Below, in pieces: positions 13,266 through 19,755 of a DNA stretch of 19,755 bases; position 1 is the first letter of the stretch, and every line of letters begins with the position of its first letter. The position numbers and the translations under genes are program-made. Under the pieces are notes generated by a model. That model searched no databases and was not told where the DNA came from. It saw only the letters and a program-made list of their open reading frames with translations. The DNA is from DATNIC01 sp035604635 (GTDB lineage: Bacteria > Vulcanimicrobiota > Vulcanimicrobiia > Vulcanimicrobiales > Vulcanimicrobiaceae): the NCBI GenBank assembly GCA_035604635.1, contig DATNIC010000170.1:1-19755 (forward strand), written 5' to 3'.

Positions 13266-14461
13266 ATCGCATGGCGGCGTTCGTTCTGTCGCTGCTGGTC
13301 GCGATGCAGCCGGTCGCCGCGCGCGGCGCGACGATCGATGAGAAGATTCACGAGCATCAGCGCCAGGTCCACAACGCTCATCTGAAGCTCAACGCGAAGA
13401 AAGCGCAGCTCGAGGGCGCGCGCGCGAAGGTCGGATCGCTGCAAGGCCAGCTCGACGAGACCAACCACAACATCGTTGTGGTCGGCGCCGATCTCGATCG
13501 CGTCACTGCCGACGTCCATTCCAACGAGAAGCATCTGGCCTGGAACAGGCTGCAGCTCGACGCCGCCGAAGCGACCTTGCACCGGCACAGCGACGCCTAC
13601 CGGCGCAGGTTGGTCGATGCTTACGAGCACGGCAACCTCGGCTACATCAACGTGTTGTTGGCCGCGAATTCGTTTGCAGATTTCGTCGAGCGCTGGGACG
13701 ACATCCGGTACGTCATCCGGGCGAACCAGGACGCGATCCGCACTCGTCAGGCCGCCCAGCATCAAGTTGCGAGCGCGCGCGCCCAACTATTGGGGACGCA
13801 AGTCGCCCTCGAGCAAGCACAGACCGAGCAGCAGCAGAAGCGAAACGTGCTCGACCAGTTGGCGCAACAACGCCGGAACCTGCTCGGCGCGGCGGAGGCG
13901 GAGAAAGCTGCCGTCGTGCACCAAGTGAACGAACTCGAGGAGATCACCGAGCAGGAAGAGGCTGCGCTCGAAGTCCTCATTCGCGAAAAACAGCGCGCCG
14001 AGGCTGCGCGGCGCGACGAAGAGCGCCGGGCAGCGCTGCTCGCCGGGCGCCCGGCCCCGCCCTCGTTTGCCGGCCCGGGCGCGATCGGCTGGCCCGTCTC
14101 CGGGACGATCACCTCTCCATTCGGGATGCGCTTCGACCCGGTGCAGCATCGCTATCAGCTGCACTCCGGGATCGACATCGCCGCCCCACAAGGGACGACG
14201 CTTTCCGCGGCGGCCGACGGCCGCGTCATTTTCGCCGGATGGTACGGCGGCTATGGAAACGCGATCGTCATCGACCACGGCGGCGGGACGTCGACCTTGT
14301 ACGGCCACTGCTCGCAGATTTTCGTCGGTGTGGGCCAGGACGTCCAACGCGGACAAGCGATCGGTGCCGTCGGGATGACGGGCGACGCGACCGGGCCGCA
14401 CGTGCATTTCGAAGTACGCCGCGACGGCAAACCCGTCGACCCGCTGGGGTATCTTCACTAA
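13262..14461 (+). CDS. EnvC/PcsB-like coiled-coil M23 (LytM) peptidoglycan endopeptidase
   Basis: A 399-residue exported protein. The start MNRMAAFVLSLLVAMQPVAA is a short signal peptide. Residues about 25-260 are two long Gln/Glu/Ala-rich coiled coils with a central linker (YEHGNLGYINVLLAANSFAD), the layout of EnvC, PcsB and CwlO-type FtsEX partners. Residues 276-399 are an M23 domain with all zinc and catalytic residues: His301 and Asp305 in LHSGIDIA, His349 in LYGHCS, and His380/His382 in GPHVHFE. E. coli EnvC has lost such residues and only activates amidases, so this one may cut peptide cross-links itself. GTG 13262 overlaps the preceding stop (GTGA); ATG 13271 and GTG 13238 are alternatives. 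By position it is the predicted effector of FtsEX. Confidence 0.94.
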   Translation: MNRMAAFVLSLLVAMQPVAARGATIDEKIHEHQRQVHNAHLKLNAKKAQLEGARAKVGSLQGQLDETNHNIVVVGADLDRVTADVHSNEKHLAWNRLQLDAAEATLHRHSDAYRRRLVDAYEHGNLGYINVLLAANSFADFVERWDDIRYVIRANQDAIRTRQAAQHQVASARAQLLGTQVALEQAQTEQQQKRNVLDQLAQQRRNLLGAAEAEKAAVVHQVNELEEITEQEEAALEVLIREKQRAEAARRDEERRAALLAGRPAPPSFAGPGAIGWPVSGTITSPFGMRFDPVQHRYQLHSGIDIAAPQGTTLSAAADGRVIFAGWYGGYGNAIVIDHGGGTSTLYGHCSQIFVGVGQDVQRGQAIGAVGMTGDATGPHVHFEVRRDGKPVDPLGYLH

Positions 14462-14475
14462 GATAAGGTTAGCGC

Positions 14476-14496
14476 TCCGTCCGACCAAAGGACGGG
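14476..14496 (+). repeat. Small hairpin between the M23 and first protease genes
   Basis: CCGTCC (14477-14482) pairs with GGACGG (14490-14495) around a 7-base loop, extendable by a T-G pair. No T-run follows, so termination is unlikely. It may be an mRNA processing or attenuation element. The rest of the 65-base gap shows no convincing promoter. Confidence 0.3.
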
Positions 14497-14526
14497 ACCC
14501 CGGATAAACGAAAGAGCCGAAGCCCC

Positions 14527-15933
14527 ATGTCATCGAGACTTCGCGCTCTCCTGGCCGCGGCCGCGTTCGCTCTGGCGGTGCTCGGCGCCATCACCTACGT
14601 CGCGCGGATCAACGCCACGAGCGGCGACGAGGTTGCAGCGGGCGGGAGCCCGATCGCCTCGATCGACTTGCGCTCTTTTCTTCAGAATTCGGCCGAGCGC
14701 GATCAGCGGATGCTCGACACGACGTTCCGCCGGGTCGAAGACGCCTACTACAAACCGGTCGACGCGCAGCTGCTTCTCGACGGCGAACGCAAGGCGCTGA
14801 TGGATTTTCTGCAGCAGCACAGCGTAAAGGCTCCGCACCTCGCGCGCCTGATCGCGACCGGCGACCGCGGTCATGACGTCTCGCTGCTCGAGGGGCAGCT
14901 ACGCCAAGTTCAGACGGCGTGGCCTCGTGTTGCGACGAGCAGCGCATATACGCAGGCCGCGATCAGCGGGATGATGAGTTCGCTCGGCGACCCGTACACG
15001 ACCTATCTCTCGAAGAGCGAGATCGACGGCCTCCAAGAGTCCCTGCAAGGCGGAGACTTCGGCGGGATCGGCGTCTACATCGTCCAGGATCCGCGGACCC
15101 AAGACGTCGTCGTCGAGCCGATCGAGGGGAACCCCGCTATGCGCGCGGGGATGAAGCCCGGCGACGTTATCGAAACGGTTGACGGCCGCTCGATCCGCGG
15201 GATGAAGCTCGATGCGGTCGAGCACATGATTCGCGGGCGCGTCGGGACCATCGTCTCGCTGACGGTCCACAACCATGGGGGCTCGACCCAGCACATGCTC
15301 CACGTGACGCGCGCGTTCATCCATGTGCCGTCGGTCAAAGCGAAGCTGGAAGGTGGAATCGAGTACGTCCGCCTGGCCGACTTCGGGACGTCTTCGTATG
15401 ACGAAGTCCGCAGCGCCATGCTTTTCGGCAAGGCCCACCACGCCCGCGGCTACATCTTGGACCTGCGCAATAACGGCGGCGGGCTGCTCGAGAGCGCCGT
15501 GCAGATTTCGAGCCTGTTCATCCCCTCTGGGACGATCGTCTCGACGCTCGACCGGGCCGGCGAACGGGAATCGAAGAGCGCCGAGCACACCTCGATCGGG
15601 GTCGCGCCCCTGGTTGTCTTGGTGAATAAGTATACCGCAAGCTCGTCCGAGATCACATCCGGGGCGATACAAGACTATAAGGTGGGGACGATTCTCGGCA
15701 CCCAAACGTTTGGAAAGGGTGTCGTACAAAGCATCTATACGATGCCTGACGGAAGTGCGCTCAAGATCACGACGGCGCGCTACCTGACCCCGCTCGGCCG
15801 CGATATCAACAAGCGCGGCATCACCCCGGACATCATCGTCTCTGCGCCCGTCGATCCGCCCTTGATCGACACCGACCGCGACCGGCAACTCGCCGCCGCA
15901 AAATCCTACATCCTTGCCAAGGTGGACAAATGA
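14527..15933 (+). CDS. ctpA: Carboxy-terminal processing protease (S41 family), first of a tandem pair
   Basis: A 468-residue membrane-anchored or secreted serine protease. The N-terminal hydrophobic stretch (LLAAAAFALAVLGAITYVA, about 8-26) is a signal anchor. A helical region follows, then a PDZ domain at about 175-265 (GGDFGGIGVYI, NPAMRAGMKPGDVIETVDG). The protease core contains GYILDLRNNGGGLL, nucleophile Ser372 in TASSSEI and general base Lys397 in TFGKGVVQ, 25 residues apart as in CtpB and Prc. CTPs clip C-termini of envelope proteins and in several bacteria trim or degrade peptidoglycan hydrolases and FtsEX-linked factors, which fits the neighbours. It lies 65 bases after the M23 gene with only a weak ribosome site, and its stop overlaps the next gene's start. 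Confidence 0.95.
   Translation: MSSRLRALLAAAAFALAVLGAITYVARINATSGDEVAAGGSPIASIDLRSFLQNSAERDQRMLDTTFRRVEDAYYKPVDAQLLLDGERKALMDFLQQHSVKAPHLARLIATGDRGHDVSLLEGQLRQVQTAWPRVATSSAYTQAAISGMMSSLGDPYTTYLSKSEIDGLQESLQGGDFGGIGVYIVQDPRTQDVVVEPIEGNPAMRAGMKPGDVIETVDGRSIRGMKLDAVEHMIRGRVGTIVSLTVHNHGGSTQHMLHVTRAFIHVPSVKAKLEGGIEYVRLADFGTSSYDEVRSAMLFGKAHHARGYILDLRNNGGGLLESAVQISSLFIPSGTIVSTLDRAGERESKSAEHTSIGVAPLVVLVNKYTASSSEITSGAIQDYKVGTILGTQTFGKGVVQSIYTMPDGSALKITTARYLTPLGRDINKRGITPDIIVSAPVDPPLIDTDRDRQLAAAKSYILAKVDK
15919..15925 (+). promoter_or_regulatory. Shine-Dalgarno site inside the end of the first protease gene
   Basis: AAGGTGG ends 4 bases before the ATG at 15930, supporting re-initiation at the ATGA overlap. 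Confidence 0.6.
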
Positions 15934-17273
15934 AACGCTGGATCCCTCTCATCCTCGCACTCGCTCTGACGTCGGCCGCCGTTCGGCTGCCGGCCTCGGC
16001 AGCGAACGGGATGAGCACCCTCGAGCACGACGAGCTCGACACATCGTTCAATCGAATGACGAGCGAGTTCTACAAGAAGGTCGACGCTCAGGTTTTGCTC
16101 GACGGCGTGCACACGCAGCTGCTCTCGTTCCTCGTGAAAAACGGCGTGCCAAAGCCGTCGGTCCCCGCTGCGCATGCGAGCGACGATCAGCAGGCGACGT
16201 TGCGCGAGCTGGATCGTGAAGTCAACGCTGTCGTCACCGCCTACGGAACGAAATTCCCGTCGAGACAGATCACCTACGAGGCGATCAGCGGATTGCTCGG
16301 CGCGGTCCACGACAAGTATACGGTTTTCCTCTCGCCAAAACAGTACGCCGATCTGAACGAAGGGCTCGACGGCGGAAACTTCGGCGGCGTGGGCTTGTCG
16401 ATGATGATCGACGACGCGACCAAGATGTTGCGCGTCAACGACGTCATCCCCGAAGGTCCGGCAGAAAAGTCCGGCGTGCAAGCCGACGATATCATCACGA
16501 CAATCAATGGGAAAACGACTAAGGGTCTCACGACGGAGCAAGACTCCAAGATGCTGCGCGGGACGCCGGGGACGCGCGTCATCATCACGATCCTGCGCAC
16601 GGGGCAGTCGCTGCAAGCGCCGATCACGATTACGCGCGCAATGATCCACGCGCCGAGCGTCTTCTCGAAGATGCTTCCCAACCACATCGGTTATGCGCAG
16701 CTGACCGTCTTCGGCCTAAACACCGCGAGCGAGCTGAGTAAAGCGCTCGCGAAGCTCGATGGGGACGGCGCCAAGGGCTTCATCCTCGACCTGCGCAACA
16801 ACGGCGGCGGTTACCTCAACGCGGCCATCGACGTCAGCTCGAAGTTCGTCCCAACCGGTCCGATCGTAACGGTCGAGGCGCGGCAAGGCAACAATACCGA
16901 ATTCGACGCTGAAAACACCGCGATCATGCCGCGGCCGCTCGTCGTTTTGGTCAACAAGCTCACGGCGTCGGCATCCGAAATCACATCGGGGGCGATTCAG
17001 GACAACGGCGTCGGTACGCTGATCGGCATGCGCACGTACGGCAAAGGCGTGGTGCAGACGATCTATCCGCTGCCGGACGGCTCGGCGGTGAAGATCACGA
17101 CCGCGCGTTACCTCACGCCCAAGGGCCGCGACATCAATACGGTCGGCATTGCGCCCGACATCGTTGCCGACGAGAACGCGAGTCCGCGCTACGGCGACCC
17201 GACGCGCGACACGCAGCTGCAAACGGCGCTCACCTACTTACAAGGTAAGATCGCCCAAAACAGCGACCAGTAA
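15930..17273 (+). CDS. Carboxy-terminal processing protease (S41 family), second of a tandem pair
   Basis: A 447-residue secreted S41 protease with a cleavable-looking signal peptide (KRWIPLILALALTSAAVRL, then PASA, cleavage near 25). The PDZ domain is at about 150-235 (GGNFGGVGLSMM, GPAEKSGVQADDIITTING). The core has GFILDLRNNGGGYL, nucleophile Ser347 in TASASEI and base Lys372 in TYGKGVVQ. It is co-linear with the preceding protease over its whole length: LDTSF..FYKKVDAQVLLDG here matches LDTTF..YYKPVDAQLLLDG there, and the PDZ and active-site segments are nearly identical. The pair therefore arose by tandem duplication. They differ in export (anchor versus signal peptide) and PDZ detail, which may separate their substrates. 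ATG 15930 overlaps the previous stop by four bases. Last gene of the operon. Confidence 0.95.
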   Translation: MKRWIPLILALALTSAAVRLPASAANGMSTLEHDELDTSFNRMTSEFYKKVDAQVLLDGVHTQLLSFLVKNGVPKPSVPAAHASDDQQATLRELDREVNAVVTAYGTKFPSRQITYEAISGLLGAVHDKYTVFLSPKQYADLNEGLDGGNFGGVGLSMMIDDATKMLRVNDVIPEGPAEKSGVQADDIITTINGKTTKGLTTEQDSKMLRGTPGTRVIITILRTGQSLQAPITITRAMIHAPSVFSKMLPNHIGYAQLTVFGLNTASELSKALAKLDGDGAKGFILDLRNNGGGYLNAAIDVSSKFVPTGPIVTVEARQGNNTEFDAENTAIMPRPLVVLVNKLTASASEITSGAIQDNGVGTLIGMRTYGKGVVQTIYPLPDGSAVKITTARYLTPKGRDINTVGIAPDIVADENASPRYGDPTRDTQLQTALTYLQGKIAQNSDQ

Positions 17274-17312
17274 AAAAGAAGAGACGGAGGCCTAAGCCTC
17301 CGTCTCCGTTTT
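17272..17312. terminator. Bidirectional intrinsic terminator overlapping the RNase E/G stop codon
   Basis: GAGACGGAGGC (17281-17291) pairs perfectly with GCCTCCGTCTC (17296-17306) around the loop CTAA. Plus-strand readthrough meets a T-rich CGTTTTCTTG. Minus-strand readthrough meets TCTTTTTTAC, since the left flank is TAAAAAAGAA. The hairpin lies 8 bases after the protease stop. Its right arm encodes the last residues of the RNase, and the RNase TAG stop sits in the loop, so one element ends both convergent transcripts. Confidence 0.9.
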
Positions 17313-19755
17313 CTTGCGGGTGCGCTTCTTTGGTGCTTCACCGGCCGCGGTCGCGGTTTTGCGCGCACGTTTCGGCTTGGCCTCGGCTGCGCCATCGGCC
17401 TCAGCCTTCTTGCGCGTGCGGCGCTTCGGTTTCTCCGCGGCGGTCTCGCCGCTGGGCAGCGCGTGAACTTCGGTCGCCTCGAGCGAGGCGGCGGCCGTCC
17501 TGCGCGGGGTCGTGGTCCGGCGACGCGTCGGTTTGGTGACGCGTACGTCGCCGCCGGCGCTCTCCGGCGGGATGCTCAAGGCCGGAGGCGGCGGTTCGAT
17601 CGCGACGTGACCGGCGCTTTGCCGCCAGGGTGCGATCGCCCGGGTCGGTTCGGCTGGAGCGGTCTCACCCGTCGCGACGAGCGACCCGTCGGGATTGACG
17701 CGGAAGATGTGACGGTCCGGGACCGGGCGTGGCGTCCCGCCTTCCTGCACGGCGCCGCCATGGCCGCGACGACGGCGGCGACGGCGACGACGACCACGCT
17801 TATGGGCTTCGTCACCGTCGGGCGGCCAGCTCGCTGCTGCAAGCCCGGGTTCGACTTCGGTCTCGGGAGCCGCGGATGCGGCCGTTGCCTGGGCATCGGC
17901 GGTCTGCGCAGCAGCCGCGGTCCCAGGTCCGCCCTCTGTCCCCTGCCCACCGCGTCCGCGCCGGCGACGGCGCCGGCGGCGACGGCGCGGCTGGCCCTCG
18001 TCGAAGCCATTCTCGCTGAATGAATCTTCGCGGCCGCCGCCGACCGAACGGCCGACGATATCGGGGCCGAGCTTGGGGGCTTTCTCGATCGCTTCTTCGG
18101 CTTCGGCTTCCGCGGCGGTCGAAATCCCGATCCCCGCGCGAACTTCGGCGCCGCGCGCGGCCTCTTCGGCCAGCTCGCGCAGCTCGTCGGCCTGCTCTTC
18201 GGCCGTGAGCGGCTTGGGCACACCACGTCCGCGACGGCGACGCCGGCGCGTCTCCGCGGCGATTGCGATGGGCGTCATCGGTTCTGCGAGGACGTCTGCA
18301 CCGTCGACGTCGAGGATGCGGACTTTGATCGTTTGGCCGACGGCGGCCGCCGCGTTCTCGACTTCGACGAGGCGGCCGTTGATCACGGCGAGTGCCGAGG
18401 TCGGATTGGGGAGCCGCATGTTGAGGAGGTCGACTTCGAACTCGTCGCCGACGCGGACGATCGGACGCTCGGCCTTGCCGTTGAGCGGACCGTAGATCAA
18501 ATGCGGATGTTCGGGATGCGTCGCGGCATCGACTCGAATCTCGATCGACTCGCCGATCGACTCGGCGAGCGCGCGCAGCTCATCTTCGTACCAGAACTCC
18601 ATCTGCGCACCGACGTACGGATGCGCCTCGACGACGACCGGCTCGTGCTTCCCGTCGATATCGTGCCGGATCTTGCGGAACGTCTCGATCGTCACCGACT
18701 CGGGCGACATGACGGCCCCCGCGCCGTGACAGGTCGGACAGCTCGAACGCAACTGGCCGGCAAGATCCTTGCCGACGCGTTTACGCGTGAACTCGAGCAA
18801 TCCCAGCGCCGAGAACGATTGGATCGTCGTTCGCGTCCGGTCGCGGCGCAGACCCGCTTCGAGCGTCTGCAGCACTTTGTTGCGGCTCGATTCAGAGTTC
18901 ATGTCGATGAAATCGCAGACGATGATTCCGCCGATGTCGCGAAGGCGCACTTGGCGCGCGATCTCCGCCGCGGCTTCGACGTTCGTCTTGACGATCGTGT
19001 CTTCGAGATTGCGGCCGCCCGTGAACTTACCGCTGTTGATGTCGATGACGGTGAGCGCTTCGGTCGTCTCGATGACGATCGATCCGCCTGATGGCAGATT
19101 CACCTTTGGGCGCAGGAGCTTTTGAATCTCTTCGTCGACGCGGAAGTCTTTGAAAAGTGAGCGGCCCGAGTTGTAGTGCTCGATGCGATCGAGATACTGA
19201 GGACCGAGCAGCCGCATGAAATCGCGAACCTTATCGAACTCTTCTGCATCGTCGATGTAGACGTGGTCGATATCGGGAGTGACGAAGTCGCGTGCGGCCT
19301 TGTAGACGAGATTCATGTCCTTATGAAGAAGCGCCGGCGCTTGCGCGCGCTTGAACGTTTCGAGAATACCGTGCCACATGCGAATCAAGACGCCGAGGTC
19401 GGCGATCAGCTCCGCTTCGCTCACGTTGCCGGCTGCGGTGCGCACGACGGTCGCCATGCCCTCGGGCCGGATGCGCTTCATGATCCCCTTGAGGCGGTTG
19501 CGCTCCTCAGCCGAATCGATCTTGCGTGAGACGCCGCTGTATTTGCCGGTCGGCATCAGGATGAGGTAGCGGCCGGGCAGCGAGATGTTGGTGCTGATCC
19601 GCGCGCCTTTGAGGCCACGCGGCTCCTTGACGATCTGGACGAGGACGTCATCGCCCTTGCTGACCTTCTCGCCGATCGTCCAGCCGGAACGTCCCGACGT
19701 CACTTCGACGTCGCCGATGTTCAGCGGCGTCTTGTTGATGTCGTCGACGTAGAGA
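17292..19755 (-). CDS. rne: Ribonuclease E/G family endoribonuclease (5' end beyond the window)
   Basis: Partial at its N-terminus: the frame runs open to the right edge (first full codon 19754-19752, reading LYVDDINKTPLNIGD, part of the S1 domain), giving 820 visible residues. The catalytic core is complete from there. VIDINSG (visible residue 238) and VCDFIDM (281) carry the two metal-binding aspartates, 43 apart as in E. coli RNase E (303/346). CPTC (339-342) is the zinc-link. After the core comes a TRAM/S1-like beta domain (about 431-491), then a long low-complexity tail with three Arg tracts and a Lys/Arg-rich end, as in degradosome-type or RNA-tethering tails. It cleaves single-stranded RNA in mRNA turnover and rRNA/tRNA maturation. 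An internal GTG at 19703 is not the true start. Confidence 0.95.
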   Translation of the reverse strand, partial: LYVDDINKTPLNIGDVEVTSGRSGWTIGEKVSKGDDVLVQIVKEPRGLKGARISTNISLPGRYLILMPTGKYSGVSRKIDSAEERNRLKGIMKRIRPEGMATVVRTAAGNVSEAELIADLGVLIRMWHGILETFKRAQAPALLHKDMNLVYKAARDFVTPDIDHVYIDDAEEFDKVRDFMRLLGPQYLDRIEHYNSGRSLFKDFRVDEEIQKLLRPKVNLPSGGSIVIETTEALTVIDINSGKFTGGRNLEDTIVKTNVEAAAEIARQVRLRDIGGIIVCDFIDMNSESSRNKVLQTLEAGLRRDRTRTTIQSFSALGLLEFTRKRVGKDLAGQLRSSCPTCHGAGAVMSPESVTIETFRKIRHDIDGKHEPVVVEAHPYVGAQMEFWYEDELRALAESIGESIEIRVDAATHPEHPHLIYGPLNGKAERPIVRVGDEFEVDLLNMRLPNPTSALAVINGRLVEVENAAAAVGQTIKVRILDVDGADVLAEPMTPIAIAAETRRRRRRGRGVPKPLTAEEQADELRELAEEAARGAEVRAGIGISTAAEAEAEEAIEKAPKLGPDIVGRSVGGGREDSFSENGFDEGQPRRRRRRRRRRGRGGQGTEGGPGTAAAAQTADAQATAASAAPETEVEPGLAAASWPPDGDEAHKRGRRRRRRRRRGHGGAVQEGGTPRPVPDRHIFRVNPDGSLVATGETAPAEPTRAIAPWRQSAGHVAIEPPPPALSIPPESAGGDVRVTKPTRRRTTTPRRTAAASLEATEVHALPSGETAAEKPKRRTRKKAEADGAAEAKPKRARKTATAAGEAPKKRTRKKTETEA
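17295..17435 (-). repeat. Lys/Arg repeat at the RNase E/G C-terminus
   Basis: The last 47 residues contain three related basic units: KPKRRTRKK, KPKRARKTA and PKKRTRKKT, separated by Ala/Glu/Gly spacers. This is histone-H1-like in composition and probably binds RNA or DNA non-specifically. Confidence 0.7.
17754..17798 (-). repeat. Arginine tract 3 in the RNase E/G tail
   Basis: Encodes RG, nine arginines and GHGG. It resembles tract 2 in layout (poly-Arg then G-x-GG), separated from it by an acidic/Ala-rich spacer of about 50 residues. Confidence 0.75.
17946..17987 (-). repeat. Arginine tract 2 in the RNase E/G tail
   Basis: Encodes ten consecutive arginines followed by GRGG, built from mixed CGC/CGG/CGT codons. 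The codon mixture argues against recent slippage and for selection on the protein sequence. Confidence 0.75.
18222..18248 (-). repeat. Arginine tract 1 in the RNase E/G tail
   Basis: Encodes RRRRRRGRG directly after the folded core, a simple CGN-codon repeat. Probably an RNA-binding basic patch. Confidence 0.75.

Noticed and set aside
14899..15888. Minus-strand open frame of 329 codons
   Set aside because: Antisense to the first S41 protease, which has a complete active site.
17754..18248. GC-rich triplet repeats as a CRISPR or tandem satellite array
   Set aside because: The repeats are CGN codons in frame, lack unique spacers of constant size, and are explained by arginine tracts in the RNase tail.

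Overview
The window is 19.8 kb of dense, GC-rich bacterial chromosome. It holds 16 protein genes, two of them cut by the window edges, and no gap longer than about 125 bases lacks a gene. I see no RNA genes, mobile elements or CRISPR arrays. Gene content, frequent GTG/TTG starts, 4-base start/stop overlaps and the order ftsE-ftsX-M23 peptidase-ctpA next to an RNase E/G gene suggest a free-living bacterium of a deep-branching lineage. Candidatus Eremiobacterota is my best guess (inference only); Armatimonadota, Dormibacterota or Chloroflexota-like lineages are alternatives.

Region 1 (1-1124) is the 3' end of a large Ser/Thr/Asn-rich, probably extracellular protein, closed by a strong hairpin terminator.

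Region 2 (1186-5474) looks like an accessory catabolic cluster. It encodes a class III (LigB-type) extradiol dioxygenase, an NMT1-type solute-binding protein, a class II aldolase/decarboxylase, a small secreted protein resembling the Cu/Zn-SOD fold, and a Tat-exported dienelactone-hydrolase-like enzyme. The first three are tightly coupled and suggest capture and ring opening of an aromatic acid. No ABC permease or ATPase is present here.

Region 3 (5511-8998) is a translationally coupled SbcD/SbcC-like nuclease-ATPase pair of the YhaO/YhaN type. The ATPase carries a membrane hairpin where Rad50/SbcC have a zinc hook.

Region 4 (9031-10724, minus strand) is an acyl-CoA dehydrogenase coupled to an exported peroxiredoxin. 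A recognisable promoter lies in the 42-base divergent gap.

Region 5 (10767-17273, plus strand) is an envelope and cell-division operon: ftsE, ftsX, a response regulator with a GGDDF-type GGDEF domain, an EnvC/PcsB-like coiled-coil M23 peptidase, and two tandem carboxy-terminal processing proteases. The first four genes overlap one another, so the signalling protein is built into the FtsEX-hydrolase unit. This is the most interesting feature of the window.

Region 6 (17292 to the right edge, minus strand) is a ribonuclease E/G with a catalytic core and a long disordered tail containing arginine tracts. Its last codons and stop codon form part of a bidirectional terminator shared with the convergent protease operon.
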